NCBI GenBank assembly: GCA_031419455.1
Contig: JANOKS010000140.1
Coordinates: 1 to 27,647, forward strand
Direction: 5' to 3'
Source: UBA7672 sp031419455
GTDB taxonomy: Bacteria; Pseudomonadota; Alphaproteobacteria; Caulobacterales; Hyphomonadaceae
Length of the DNA: 27,647 nucleotides
The notes under the pieces are model-generated. The model ran no database searches, was not told where the DNA came from, and saw only the letters and a list, made by a program, of their open reading frames with translations. A program made the translations under genes and the position numbers. The first letter of the stretch is position 1, and every line of letters starts with the position of its first letter. Below, in pieces: positions 1-8,128 of the stretch.

Positions 1-215
1 AAGCCGAAGTCGCCGCCGCTTGATCCTCAGCGCGTCACCAAGATTCGGTCATAGCTCATTTCGCAGGCGAATGAGTCGTACCGGGAGACCAAGGTCTACT
101 GGGACGCTCGGTGTGAGCAAGTTGACCGCATATACGGTTGAGCGAAGTGGTTCCCAGCAGGCGTGCTGGATCCGAAATGCGGTTGGCAGCTTTGCATCGG
201 CACTTTCCGCGATGT

Positions 216-1139
216 TTAGCTTGCACGTGTCCGAGCGATTGCCGCTTTCACCTCGTTCTGATGAAACTGCAGCACAACCGGCGCTGCCAGCCGATCGATT
301 GTTTTTGGGCTCGCGCAGGGTTCGATGAGCGCCTCCAAGTGGCCCGCAACGTTGGGCCAAGCGGGCAACCGGCTACCTACCTCTTTGCTGCGAAGCGCAT
401 AGATCAATCGCTCTATGGGCAGCGTACGTAAGGACTGTAGTGCTTCGCGCGGCTTTTTGCCGTTTCGCCGTAGCGTGCCGAGCAACTTTATGCCGATCAG
501 AATACTCGAAACCTGGGTTTCGGCTTGACACAGCATGAGCTGTGCGAGGCGTTCTTTCCCAGACACGTTACCCAGCCACCGAGACACTGTGTTATGCGGG
601 AATTTGGGCAGGCTCTCGAGCGAGCGGCAGGTGTACCCCATAGCTTGAGCAAGTCCGTGCCTTAACGGCAGTTCTGCTAAGTTCATCTCCAGCCGGTCAC
701 GGTTCTGCATGGCGGCAGCGCAGTAATCCAAAGTCTGCACATAAGCGAGAAAACTGTTCTCTTCGATCGAGATGGCGAGTTGGTCTAGCTGCCGCTGGAC
801 TCCACGAAGCTGTGCTGCAAGAGCGGCAGTTGCCACCAAAGATGTGGTAGACACAAATAGGCTCGCCGTGTGCATTGAGCGCAGAGACGCAGAAGGAAGG
901 TTGGTCATCGTAAGCAACGACCCATCTTGCAACTTTGCAAAAACACCGAGGCCGTCGACCGCCTGATAAATGTTGGCAAAAAAGTGCGCATCACCAGCTG
1001 CGCCATTCGCCGGCTTGACCCAGGCTTGCAGCTCCCGTGCGGTATCGGCCTCCGTACACAACGCTTCGAGGATAGCGAGGCGGATGGCTGCGGGCTGTGG
1101 GCGGACTAACCGCTGTATGGTGTCGCTCAGACTGCTCAT
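216..1139 (-). CDS. hypothetical protein of an integrated element, 307 aa
   Basis: I do not recognise this family. The start is ATG at 1137-1139, preceded by a purine-rich GGTGG/AGGT stretch that can serve as ribosome binding site; the stop is TAA at 216-218. The protein looks mostly helical. A hydrophobic Ser/Thr/Ala/Val-rich stretch at about residues 92-112 could be a membrane segment, and it is followed by a Gln/Leu-rich stretch (RGVQRQLDQL) that could form a short coiled coil. No enzymatic motif, helix-turn-helix or signal peptide is evident. It is the only gene between the window's left edge and the integrase, reads in the same direction, and the surrounding DNA is visibly less GC-rich than the gsp region. 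It is best regarded as accessory cargo of the element. The reading frame is credible because of its length, its start context and the absence of a better overlapping frame; function is unknown. Confidence 0.6.
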   Translation of the reverse strand: MSSLSDTIQRLVRPQPAAIRLAILEALCTEADTARELQAWVKPANGAAGDAHFFANIYQAVDGLGVFAKLQDGSLLTMTNLPSASLRSMHTASLFVSTTSLVATAALAAQLRGVQRQLDQLAISIEENSFLAYVQTLDYCAAAMQNRDRLEMNLAELPLRHGLAQAMGYTCRSLESLPKFPHNTVSRWLGNVSGKERLAQLMLCQAETQVSSILIGIKLLGTLRRNGKKPREALQSLRTLPIERLIYALRSKEVGSRLPAWPNVAGHLEALIEPCASPKTIDRLAAPVVLQFHQNEVKAAIARTRAS

Positions 1140-1277
1140 TACCTACCACCGTTAGACCCGTCGTTAGCTTTTCAGTTCTGGTGGAGTTTGCCACCAAGCG
1201 AGCAACAACCGGAGCAGAACGCGAGGTCGTCGTTAGGGCTAGGGGAGGCACCAATAGCGGCTAATAGGTCGCCGCAG

Positions 1278-1297
1278 TTGGTCAGAAATTGGACCAA
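1278..1297. repeat. short inverted repeat (6-bp arms) in the gap between integrase and the 307-aa gene
   Basis: TTGGTC and GACCAA are separated by 8 bases. The site lies about 140 bp upstream of the 307-aa gene. A second, perfect 12-bp palindrome (CCAACGCGTTGG) sits nearby at 1322-1333. Either could be an operator or a remnant transcript structure; neither has a T-run that would make it a convincing terminator. The 1140-1365 gap otherwise holds nothing I can name. Confidence 0.3.
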
Positions 1298-1365
1298 AAC
1301 TAACCAATAATTACATATGTGCCAACGCGTTGGGTTTCGGCCCGTTAACTAGTTGTCCGAGACGT

Positions 1366-3090
1366 CTATGGGGCTGGCGGTAGACAATCTAGGAAAGAAA
1401 GCTTGTCCATCCATTGCTTGCACAAAGCCGCGCTCGGCTTGCTGCCGTATTTGTCTGTCGTGTCCCCGCCTTCATGGCCGACGATAGCTTTAATCACGTA
1501 ACTGGGGGCACCGGACTCCCGCATTTCATCGATGAAGCGATGGCGGAAGGAGTGAAACACGAGACCGGGACGCTTTAAGCCGAGTGCGGTCATCCGCCGC
1601 CCGAACCACTTGGAGAATTCTCCGCCCCCGCCGCCGGTTTTGGCGAATGGCACATCACGAAAGAGGCGCGGATTGCCGGTGGTAGTTCTGCGCGACGAAA
1701 CGAACTCCAGAAAACCGAGGGCAATAAGCCGACGATGGAGGGGCACCAAGCGCCAACCAGCAGCCGTCTTTACGGACTTGCCGCCGTCAGCGTCACCTCG
1801 AACTCTCACCGCCGGGACGTCACCGGCGATTTGTACATCTGACATCTGCAGCTGAACGATTTCAGTCACCCGCATTCCCGACAACGCTGCTACCAGCGGA
1901 ACCCAGTAGAAGCCGTCTCGAACCCTCTCTGGACCGGGGATCGTTCGACGTAGGGGGCCGGCGCACAGCGTGAACATCGGACTTGAAAACAGTCCTTTGA
2001 GATCATCGTCGCTGAACGGCTCGCGGGCGCCGACCTTGCTGGCCTTGCCCACCTTCACGGAAAGCTTTCCCGCGGGAGATTTTTCGATATGTCCTTCCTC
2101 GGCCCAGTAGCTGAAAGCGGCCAAAAGGTATCCGAAGTACTTGTTCGCGGTTACGGCCGAGATGCGCTTGCCTTCTGGCGCGCCGACCATGTCCAGCAGA
2201 GTGGCGCCGGCCTTCGGCTTGCGTTTCCATGTCAGGATTGCGTCCCGCAGTTTTCGGACATCGTCCTTCGAGATCGCGGCTATCGGGGTTTCTGCACCGA
2301 AATGCTGTGACGCTATAATCAGAAGCCGCCGGTTTTCCTGCTCCGTGCGTGGCGTCCAGACCACGCCGGCTTTGGCCTTCACGTAGAGAGACGCCGCCTC
2401 GCGAAACGTGGGGGAGGGAGGAAGGGGTTTCCCCACACCGGGCACCACAGCCAAGGTATCCGCGAATAGATAGTCGGCAGGCGCATAGGTGGCGAAGGGG
2501 TCAGTCATTCGATGGAGGAACTGGCGGTTTTTCTCAATCATGGCGCGCGCGACGCCTTGGTGCAGCGTGGAAACGTACCCCGCATCCCATTGCGACAGAT
2601 CGATTTCCTGTAGCTGAGCCAATTCCGTTGCGCGGGCCCTGACTTCCGGCAAAGGGTCGGCCGTATCAATTTCCTTGTCCGCGAAATCGTTGTTCTTCAC
2701 CGCGTAGCGAAGTGCAGCTAGCTGCTCCTGGATGTGGAATTGCGTATCCGCGATGTTGCGATCGATCTCCGGTCCAGCATAGGAGGGGGGAGGGGGAGCT
2801 GTCGCCAACAGCTCTCGCCCGTACTGCCGGACAATTTCGTCAATTTTGGCGCTGGGTCCTGTCTGCACGTCTTGCAACCTCCTGCACAAGCGATCGAATG
2901 AGATCGTGGCTAAGGTCGCTTTGGCGTGTGCGACATGTCTTTCCCGGGTGCGGAGCGAGTGCCTAAGCTCTCTACGACCCGCAACCCGCTGTAGGCACTT
3001 CGGAATACCGGCTCGAAAGTAGTAGACGCCATCGCGGCGCTCTACACGAAGCGGCCTTCGTCCCGGCATTCGCAACCCCATTCGGAACAC
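1366..3090 (-). CDS. tyrosine recombinase / phage-type integrase
   Basis: This is a 574-residue site-specific recombinase predicted to integrate and excise the element at the adjacent tRNA-Ser gene. The N-terminus (about residues 15-60, with VYYFRAGIP and a Arg/His-rich stretch) resembles the small N-terminal domain seen in many proteobacterial integrases (DUF6538-like). A SAM-like core-binding region lies at about 225-345. The C-terminal catalytic domain shows the expected residues: Arg407 in SGMRVTEI, Lys at about 441, His513-x-x-Arg516 in HSFRHRF, His539 in VGHEGG, and the nucleophile Tyr548 in DKYGS. The longest frame starts at GTG (3088-3090); ATG codons at 3079-3081 and 3067-3069 are alternatives, and no strong ribosome binding site decides between them. 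Stop is TAG. The start lies only 75 bp from the 3' end of the tRNA, the usual arrangement for tRNA-targeting islands. Confidence 0.93.
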   Translation of the reverse strand: MFRMGLRMPGRRPLRVERRDGVYYFRAGIPKCLQRVAGRRELRHSLRTRERHVAHAKATLATISFDRLCRRLQDVQTGPSAKIDEIVRQYGRELLATAPPPPSYAGPEIDRNIADTQFHIQEQLAALRYAVKNNDFADKEIDTADPLPEVRARATELAQLQEIDLSQWDAGYVSTLHQGVARAMIEKNRQFLHRMTDPFATYAPADYLFADTLAVVPGVGKPLPPSPTFREAASLYVKAKAGVVWTPRTEQENRRLLIIASQHFGAETPIAAISKDDVRKLRDAILTWKRKPKAGATLLDMVGAPEGKRISAVTANKYFGYLLAAFSYWAEEGHIEKSPAGKLSVKVGKASKVGAREPFSDDDLKGLFSSPMFTLCAGPLRRTIPGPERVRDGFYWVPLVAALSGMRVTEIVQLQMSDVQIAGDVPAVRVRGDADGGKSVKTAAGWRLVPLHRRLIALGFLEFVSSRRTTTGNPRLFRDVPFAKTGGGGGEFSKWFGRRMTALGLKRPGLVFHSFRHRFIDEMRESGAPSYVIKAIVGHEGGDTTDKYGSKPSAALCKQWMDKLSFLDCLPPAP

Positions 3091-3165
3091 CGAATTGGAT
3101 CACTCACCATTCCACTGACGACTACCCGCAGATTTGCGCGCGTTCTAGAGGCAATTTCGCAAAAC

Positions 3166-3206
3166 TGGCGGAGAGGGTGAGATTCGAACTCACGGTACCC
3201 GTGAAG
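3166..3206 (-). other. probable attachment site half (attL-type) at the tRNA-Ser 3' end
   Basis: An integrase gene begins 75 bp beyond the CCA end of the tRNA. Tyrosine recombinases of islands commonly use the T-arm and 3' acceptor half of a tRNA gene as the crossover region, restoring an intact tRNA after insertion. The exact core cannot be defined because the partner repeat is not within the window: I found no second copy of the T-arm/acceptor sequence in 1-3165. The element therefore should extend leftwards beyond position 1. Confidence 0.4.
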
Positions 3207-3255
3207 GTACAACGGTTTTCGAGACCGTCCCGATCGACCACTCTGGCACCTCTCC
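3166..3255 (-). tRNA. tRNA-Ser (anticodon CGA)
   Basis: The minus strand folds as a class II (long variable arm) tRNA of 90 nt including an encoded CCA (3166-3168). The acceptor stem pairs GGAGAGG (3255-3249) with CCTCTCC (3176-3170), with discriminator G. The anticodon stem ACGGT/ACCGT encloses the 7-base loop CTCGAAA, giving anticodon CGA at 3219-3221 (reads UCG, serine). The T-loop contains the canonical TTCGAAT. A long variable arm containing a GTACC...GGTAC pairing is consistent with serine identity. The gene is intact despite the integrase next to its 3' end. Confidence 0.97.
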
Positions 3256-3593
3256 GCGGGACGCGGGGGTATAGCACCCGAAAGATTAAAGGCAAGCGCA
3301 GCTGTCGATGCCTCGAAATACGTGGTTTGCGGGGAAGAACGCAGCTGATTGGCGAGCGGAAGCTGGTGGGCCAGGCAGAGTGACCCGACCGCGTGGCAGC
3401 CTGCGCCAAGGCAATGTCACACCAGATATCGCGAGGCGAATATTATGCTGCGGCGGCAAGTTCGGCCCGCCGGACTGCGTTGGTTCGCTGGCGTCCAGAC
3501 AAGGCCTTGATGATGGCGGGGCCGTGACACAACGGAATGCGCGGCGGCGCCGGTGATGATGTCGATCGAAAGAAATATCCGCCCCCGATGGAC
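3256..3593. other. non-coding gap between tRNA-Ser and gspN
   Basis: This 338-bp stretch carries the putative tRNA promoter at its left end. Short open frames occur on both strands, but none has a convincing start, conserved-looking content or neighbours that support it. No clear intrinsic terminator with a T-run was found for the gsp operon, which ends at its right side. Confidence 0.5.
3268..3295 (-). promoter_or_regulatory. putative promoter of the tRNA-Ser gene
   Basis: On the minus strand TTGCCT (-35, 3290-3295) and TATACC (-10, 3268-3273) are separated by 16 bp, and the -10 element ends 13 bp before the tRNA 5' end. The fit to a housekeeping-type promoter is reasonable, and position supports it. 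Confidence 0.5.
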
Positions 3594-4229
3594 TCAGGTG
3601 ACTGGTCGCGCTGCGGGTATGCCAAGAGCCGCGAGCACTAGTTGGAGGGCGGGTGATGCGGTGCGGTAGGCGAGGGCGGGGCTGATTTCGAGGACGACGT
3701 CGCCGGCATCGGATTTCAGGCGGGCCAGCAACGCGCCGCGGTCGCAAGTGAGTGCGCCGGCGAAGGCGGGAAGTCCGAGCGCCGGGGGCGATTCGATCAG
3801 GCCGGCGGCATGGGTGCAGCGTCCGCTGCGCAGGCTGACCTCGCCATTCGTGATGGTGGCCGAGAGGTTCGGCGGCGCGCCTGTAACCACATCCGCAAGT
3901 GCGAGTCTGATGACCGCTTGTGAAATCGCAAAGCCGTCTCCGTCGCTGCGCAGCATTGCGGATTTGAGCGGGCCCGATCCGTTCGTGAGCCGCAGGGCTG
4001 GCGAGGGCAGGAGGTCCAGCGGCGAGAGCGAAGCCTCGAAGTCCCCCAGCGCAACGCCGCGCCATTCCACATTGCGTAATTGTCCGCTCCAGATCGTGCC
4101 GTTTGCGTCGCCGACCGGCAGCTCCGCCGGTCCCTGCGCGGCGTCCCAAGCCATACGCAATGGGAACATCGCGACGGCTGCAACCAGGAATGCGAGGACC
4201 AGCCCGGCGCCGCGCCACCACCACGTCAC
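3594..4229 (-). CDS. gspN: type II secretion system protein N
   Basis: This 211-residue inner-membrane protein closes the gsp operon. It starts at GTG (4227-4229), which overlaps the TGA stop of gspM by 4 bp. An N-terminal membrane anchor (about residues 8-24, GLVLAFLVAAVAMFPL) is followed by a periplasmic region with GTIWSG, LSPLDLLPS and LTNGSGPLK, a pattern typical of GspN. GspN is a variable, often dispensable secreton component whose exact role is not settled. Its last place after gspM is the usual order in clusters that have it. The family call depends partly on position because the protein evolves fast, but length, anchor and the GTIWSG-type motif agree. Confidence 0.87.
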   Translation of the reverse strand: MTWWWRGAGLVLAFLVAAVAMFPLRMAWDAAQGPAELPVGDANGTIWSGQLRNVEWRGVALGDFEASLSPLDLLPSPALRLTNGSGPLKSAMLRSDGDGFAISQAVIRLALADVVTGAPPNLSATITNGEVSLRSGRCTHAAGLIESPPALGLPAFAGALTCDRGALLARLKSDAGDVVLEISPALAYRTASPALQLVLAALGIPAARPVT

Positions 4230-4687
4230 GAGGCGCTCCCGAACGATGCATCTACTGCGACGCCGCTTTCGCGCGCGGCAGTGATGGAAAGAGAAATCAG
4301 GGTGGCGGCGCTGGAGGCTTCGGCGGCCCAGGCGAGCACATCGATGGAGCCTGGCGAGGCAAGGCGCAGGACGGCGGCACCATCGACGATGCGCGCGTCC
4401 AGCACTTTGAGGCCTCGCGCCGATGCCGAGGCGACGAGCCGCGCGAGAGCCTCTTCTGTCAGCGTCGGCGTCGATCCGATCCCGACCGCCAACGCGCGCG
4501 CCTCGACCAGATCGACGGCTGCGCGCGCATTGCGGTCGGCGGCGCTGCGTGCGGCGGCCTGGCCCGGCAGCATCACGCCATAGACGGCGGTGATGACGAA
4601 GCCGATCGCCAGCGCTGCGCCGACGAGCAGCCGCTCGCGCGGCGAGAGGCGCGCGGCGGCGTCGCGAAGGGGGTGGAGCAGTTTCAT
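4226..4687 (-). CDS. gspM: type II secretion system protein M
   Basis: This is a 153-residue bitopic inner-membrane protein that partners GspL in the assembly platform of the secreton. A short basic cytoplasmic N-terminus with LSPRERLLV, a GspM hallmark, precedes one membrane helix (about residues 19-38). An Ala-rich coiled segment follows (AARSAADRNARAAVDLVEA), then a small C-terminal periplasmic domain of ferredoxin-like type (about 80-153). The ATG at 4685-4687 overlaps the gspL stop by 4 bp, and its own stop overlaps the gspN GTG start. Size matches short GspM proteins of alphaproteobacteria. Confidence 0.9.
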   Translation of the reverse strand: MKLLHPLRDAAARLSPRERLLVGAALAIGFVITAVYGVMLPGQAAARSAADRNARAAVDLVEARALAVGIGSTPTLTEEALARLVASASARGLKVLDARIVDGAAVLRLASPGSIDVLAWAAEASSAATLISLSITAARESGVAVDASFGSAS

Positions 4688-5733
4688 GGCGCCGCCGTCA
4701 CCGTCAGTTCAACCGGAATACTGTTGGGTTCGCTCAGGCCCGGCGTCTCCACCAGCTGCAGCCCGTTCGCAGCGATATGATCGCGCAGGGGCTGCAAGAG
4801 CGACGTGCTGGGGACGCCCACATGCGCGGTGACCGCCTCGCCGTCGAAAGACAGACGTGCGATCGCGACACCCGGCGCGCGCGCAAGGCCTTCGACAACT
4901 GTCACTGCGTTCCCGAGGCTGGCGGCGGCCTGCGCGCGCGGCAGGCTCGCTTCGCGCAGCTGGGCCAGCGGGTTCACGATACGCTGTGCGCCCGGCAGCG
5001 CCTTGCGCGCGATCTCTTCAGCTTCGGCGCGCAACTGCGCCGTGGCGGCATTAAGCTGGCTAGCCTCCAACCATGGTAGCGCTGCGAAAATACTCAGCGC
5101 AGCAGCAGCCGCAAAGCCGGCCGCCACAGGCATGAACCGGGGCGGAGACGCAGCCGCATGTCCGCTGGCGACCATGAGGTTTGGCAGTCCAGCATGCCGG
5201 TTTTGCGAGATGCTCGCGACCGCGACGCTTTCAAAATCAACTTCCTGCGCGATTCGTTCGCCAAGCAGCATCGGCAGCAAGTCGGGCTGGCACGCGAACG
5301 CCGCCGCATCCGTGCGAACGAGACTATCGCCGCGTTGCGCGACGATGGCCCCGCCGCGCTCCGGCAGAGGTAGAAAGGCGAAGTCCGCGACAACAGCGTC
5401 GGGCGAATAGCCTTCCGCTTTCGCGCGGCTCACCATCTCATCCAGCGCGCGGCGCGTCATCACATGCGCCATTCGCCTGCCGTCCTGCACAGGCGCCAGC
5501 GCGCACACGCAGTCTCCCGCCGGCATGGCCAGCTCTTGCGACAAGGAGGCAAGTGTCGCTGCGCGCGCCTGCGCGTCGGAGCGCCCCACGGCTGCGACAT
5601 CGCGCGCCATCACGAGCGCTCCCGGCGCCAGGAGAATTTGCGACGGTCCCCGCGCGGCGGTCGTCCGCACATGGCGCACGCGCCACGTCTCCCCGTCACG
5701 CATTGGAGGAAAGATCAGCTGCATCGTTTTCAT
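4684..5733 (-). CDS. gspL: type II secretion system protein L
   Basis: This is a 349-residue inner-membrane component that links the GspE ATPase to the platform. The cytoplasmic actin-like part spans about residues 1-200 (ILLAPGALVMARDV near the start, DAVVADFAFLPLP in the middle). One membrane helix follows at about 206-225 (VAAGFAAAAALSIFAALPWL), then a periplasmic coiled and ferredoxin-like domain to the end. I chose the ATG at 5731-5733 (MKTMQLIF) because it forms a 4-bp ATGA overlap with the gspK stop, like most other junctions here. A longer in-frame start at 5748 would add five residues inside gspK. The end overlaps gspM by 4 bp. Confidence 0.9.
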   Translation of the reverse strand: MKTMQLIFPPMRDGETWRVRHVRTTAARGPSQILLAPGALVMARDVAAVGRSDAQARAATLASLSQELAMPAGDCVCALAPVQDGRRMAHVMTRRALDEMVSRAKAEGYSPDAVVADFAFLPLPERGGAIVAQRGDSLVRTDAAAFACQPDLLPMLLGERIAQEVDFESVAVASISQNRHAGLPNLMVASGHAAASPPRFMPVAAGFAAAAALSIFAALPWLEASQLNAATAQLRAEAEEIARKALPGAQRIVNPLAQLREASLPRAQAAASLGNAVTVVEGLARAPGVAIARLSFDGEAVTAHVGVPSTSLLQPLRDHIAANGLQLVETPGLSEPNSIPVELTVTAAP

Positions 5734-6725
5734 TCGTCTTCGGCCCATCGTCTGGCGGCGGTCACGAATCCATTCCCGCCGCGCACCATCAATCCCGACA
5801 TGGTGGCTTCGGCGTCCGCATGAGTGACGATCACGTCGATGCCGAGGTAGTGCGTATCGAGCGTCAGCACCTGAAGCACGCGCTGGTCGATCGCGGCGGC
5901 GGCGATGGCGGGATCGGATAGCGCCTCGCCGAGACTCTGCCAGCCAGCCGCGGGCCGGCGGCGGAGCAGGTCACGCGCCTGCGACTGGGTAAGCTTGCCG
6001 CCCGACATTGCGACCAGCACCGGCGCCTGTTCCGGCGCCAGCGCATTGAGATTGATCCGCGACGGCCCAACAGAGGGCAGCACGCAAAGCCACGGCCGCA
6101 GCTCGGCCAGCACATCGGCCGTGAAGCCGCGAATGGCGCGCAGTTCGCTGAACTCCGCCAGCGGCTCGCCGGCGGTCAGATAGGGCGGGGCTAGTGAAGA
6201 ATAACCGGCATCGTCGGCGCCCACCGCGCCGCCGCCCGTGTCGATCCAGCCGACCAGCGCCCCGGCAAGGTCGTCTGCTTTTGCGCGTGAAAGCCCCTGC
6301 ATTTCCATCAGCGCCATCACCTGCGCGACACCCGCCTCGTCGCGCTGGTAGATGTCGCCTGCGCCAGACACGACGCTGTTGGCGTTGATGCAGGTCGAGG
6401 CGTCGCGCACCGCCACCTGCATCACGCCCTGATCCAGCGGAAACGTCCCCGTGCGCGGCGGACCGGCAAGCGCGGTGCGCGGCAGCACGCCCGAGACGAG
6501 ATCCTCCGCCATCACACGCGCATAGCTCTCCGCGCCGATGGCGAACCATTGCGCCTGCGCCGTGCTCTGCGCATTGGCGCTGAGTCGCTGGTCGCGCCGC
6601 ATGTCCGCCAGCGCCGACACCGCGATGGCGGACAAGCCCGCGACCACGATCAGCGTCGTCAACAGGGCCGCGCCCCCATCCTGTGGAGATTTGGCTTGGG
6701 GTGATTCATCCTGTTTCCACGTCAT
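5730..6725 (-). CDS. gspK: type II secretion minor pseudopilin K
   Basis: This 331-residue minor pseudopilin is thought to cap the pseudopilus tip with GspI and GspJ. A short leader ends at a Gly-Gly (SPQDG/GAALLTT), followed by a hydrophobic helix (LLTTLIVVAGLSAIAVSAL). Position 5 of the mature form is not Glu, as is usual for GspK. The large globular domain contains CINANSVV and RINLNALAPEQAPVL, typical of the helical GspK insert, plus helix-hairpin-helix-like stretches. The start is the ATG at 6723-6725 (MTWKQDE), overlapping the gspJ stop by 4 bp. An upstream in-frame start at 6848 would put a proline/alanine-rich run before the prepilin leader and is not credible. Confidence 0.93.
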   Translation of the reverse strand: MTWKQDESPQAKSPQDGGAALLTTLIVVAGLSAIAVSALADMRRDQRLSANAQSTAQAQWFAIGAESYARVMAEDLVSGVLPRTALAGPPRTGTFPLDQGVMQVAVRDASTCINANSVVSGAGDIYQRDEAGVAQVMALMEMQGLSRAKADDLAGALVGWIDTGGGAVGADDAGYSSLAPPYLTAGEPLAEFSELRAIRGFTADVLAELRPWLCVLPSVGPSRINLNALAPEQAPVLVAMSGGKLTQSQARDLLRRRPAAGWQSLGEALSDPAIAAAAIDQRVLQVLTLDTHYLGIDVIVTHADAEATMSGLMVRGGNGFVTAARRWAEDE

Positions 6726-7309
6726 CGCGCCGCCGCCTCCGGCAGGAGGAAGACCTGCGAGACCGGCCCGCCATCGGCCAGGTCCAGCGTTACACGCACT
6801 GCACGCGGCAGCGGGCGGTTCGGCGCCCCGGCCCAGCCTTCCATCCACTGATCAAAATCGAGAAACTCCAGCCGCATCGACCGCACGCCTTCGGCCAGCA
6901 CCTGTGTTGGCTGCAACGGCGAGCCATCGACATGCCTACGCCAGCGCCGCTCGATGCGCCCGCCGCTCAGCCGGTACTCCACATACTGCAGCGACGAGCG
7001 GTCCTGCTCCAGCGGGTTGTCCCATCCGCGGCGCACCAGCGACAGAAACACGCCGTCGCCCAGCGCTCCGCCTTCGAGCGCAGCCTGCGCCTTCGCGCCA
7101 TTGACGTCACGCGCCCGCCTCGCCGCCGCCTGGCTGAGGTCCGCCTTCATTGCGGCGCGCAGGCGCATCAGCGTGTGCGTGCTTTCCTGATGCGCGCGTA
7201 TGGAGTCCTGGCTCGCCGTCGCTGCGCTCGCCACGGCCATCGCCCCGGTTGCCAGCATGGCGAGTGCGGCGAGGGCGACCAGCATTTCGACGAGCGTGAA
7301 CCCCTTCAT
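6722..7309 (-). CDS. gspJ: type II secretion minor pseudopilin J
   Basis: This is a 195-residue minor pseudopilin of the pseudopilus tip. The type III signal is very short: Met-Lys-Gly cleaved before Phe (MKG/FTLVEMLVALAALAML), with Glu5 present. The C-terminal domain contains FLSLVRRGWDNPLEQ and VQYVEYRL-like segments that characterise GspJ (here SSLQYVEYRL). The start ATG at 7307-7309 overlaps the gspI stop by 4 bp; the longer upstream frame starting at 7432 lies wholly in gspI and would destroy the leader. It is cleaved and N-methylated by a prepilin peptidase that is not encoded in this window. Confidence 0.93.
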   Translation of the reverse strand: MKGFTLVEMLVALAALAMLATGAMAVASAATASQDSIRAHQESTHTLMRLRAAMKADLSQAAARRARDVNGAKAQAALEGGALGDGVFLSLVRRGWDNPLEQDRSSLQYVEYRLSGGRIERRWRRHVDGSPLQPTQVLAEGVRSMRLEFLDFDQWMEGWAGAPNRPLPRAVRVTLDLADGGPVSQVFLLPEAAAR

Positions 7310-7674
7310 CGCGCGGCCCTGAAGCTCAAGAATTCGGCCAGCACCTGGCTGTGGCCCGCCTCGCGGACGCTCACATCGATACGCAGGATGCGCGGCTCGG
7401 GCGAGGGCGCGACACGCATCTCCCATTCCCAATTCCGCAACAGCGCGGCCTCAGTCCCCCGCGTGGCGCCGGTTGGCGGGGGGCGGCTCATCGCCATCGC
7501 CTCCGCGATCCGGTTCTCCGCAACGATGCCGGCGAGCATGCGCGACTCATCGGTCTCTGCATTCCGTCCGCTCTGGCCCAGCACGTTCAGCGTCGCCATC
7601 GCGCCGAGGCTGAACACCGCGATGGCGACGACGACTTCGAGAAGCGAGAATCCGGCATCGGCTCGCGTGCTCAT
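7306..7674 (-). CDS. gspI: type II secretion minor pseudopilin I
   Basis: This 122-residue minor pseudopilin is expected to nucleate the tip complex with GspJ and GspK. The leader MSTRADAG is cut before FSLLEVVVAIAVFSLGAMA, with Glu5 present. The MLAGIVAENRIAE segment just after the helix is a GspI signature (AENR/AENQ). Length is typical for the family. The ATG at 7672-7674 overlaps the gspH stop by 4 bp, and its stop overlaps the gspJ start. Confidence 0.95.
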   Translation of the reverse strand: MSTRADAGFSLLEVVVAIAVFSLGAMATLNVLGQSGRNAETDESRMLAGIVAENRIAEAMAMSRPPPTGATRGTEAALLRNWEWEMRVAPSPEPRILRIDVSVREAGHSQVLAEFLSFRAAR

Positions 7675-8114
7675 GGCTGAGCCTCTCCGAGCCGGCTTAT
7701 GCGTCCTGACGGGTCGATGACGACGCCATCCTTCGCGCCTTCGTTGAAGAGCGTGAACGATGCCGGCTCGGTGATTCCCACCGGGTCGAACGCGATCACC
7801 GCCGGCATGCGGCCATCTGCCGACGCCACCGTCGTCCGCTCATTCCATAGCGTGACTTCAACCTCGCGCACAGGCCCGATGCGGCTGGCGACGCGCATCG
7901 CATACCCCGTCTCCGACACCTCCACGATCACGGTTCGGTTCTCGATCAGGGCGAGATCGCGCGCCGCCACGAGTCCGCGGATCAGCCTGTCCGTCTCTTG
8001 TGCGAGCTGTCCGGATGGGCCGGGCGCGCTTACGACCACGAGGCCGGCCGCCAGCGAGACGATGGCAAGAACCACCATCATCTCGATCAGCGAAAAGCCG
8101 GCCTCGCGACGCAT
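7671..8114 (-). CDS. gspH: type II secretion minor pseudopilin H
   Basis: This is a 147-residue minor pseudopilin linking the tip complex to the GspG shaft. The leader MRREAG is cleaved before FSLIEMMVVLAIVSLAAGLVV. The RGLVAARDLALIENRTVIVEV stretch matches the GspH/FimT-type soluble domain, whose first helix runs into a beta-sheet. Start ATG is at 8112-8114, 14 bp after the gspG stop; the longer upstream frame (start at 8252) is inside gspG and discards the leader. This is the only junction in the pseudopilin block with a real gap. Confidence 0.92.
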   Translation of the reverse strand: MRREAGFSLIEMMVVLAIVSLAAGLVVVSAPGPSGQLAQETDRLIRGLVAARDLALIENRTVIVEVSETGYAMRVASRIGPVREVEVTLWNERTTVASADGRMPAVIAFDPVGITEPASFTLFNEGAKDGVVIDPSGRISRLGEAQP

Positions 8115-8128
8115 GGCCCGTCCCCCGT

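Noticed and set aside
991..1254. 87-codon minus-strand frame over the start of the 307-aa gene
   Set aside because: Overlaps a longer frame with a better start context; composition Arg/Ser/Thr-rich without motif.
1322..1333. 12-bp palindrome CCAACGCGTTGG as the island's attachment site
   Set aside because: Tyrosine integrases next to a tRNA normally use the tRNA 3' end, and there is no second copy in the window.
3443..3625. 60-codon minus-strand frame after gspN
   Set aside because: Overlaps the end of gspN, has no clear ribosome binding site and no recognisable content.
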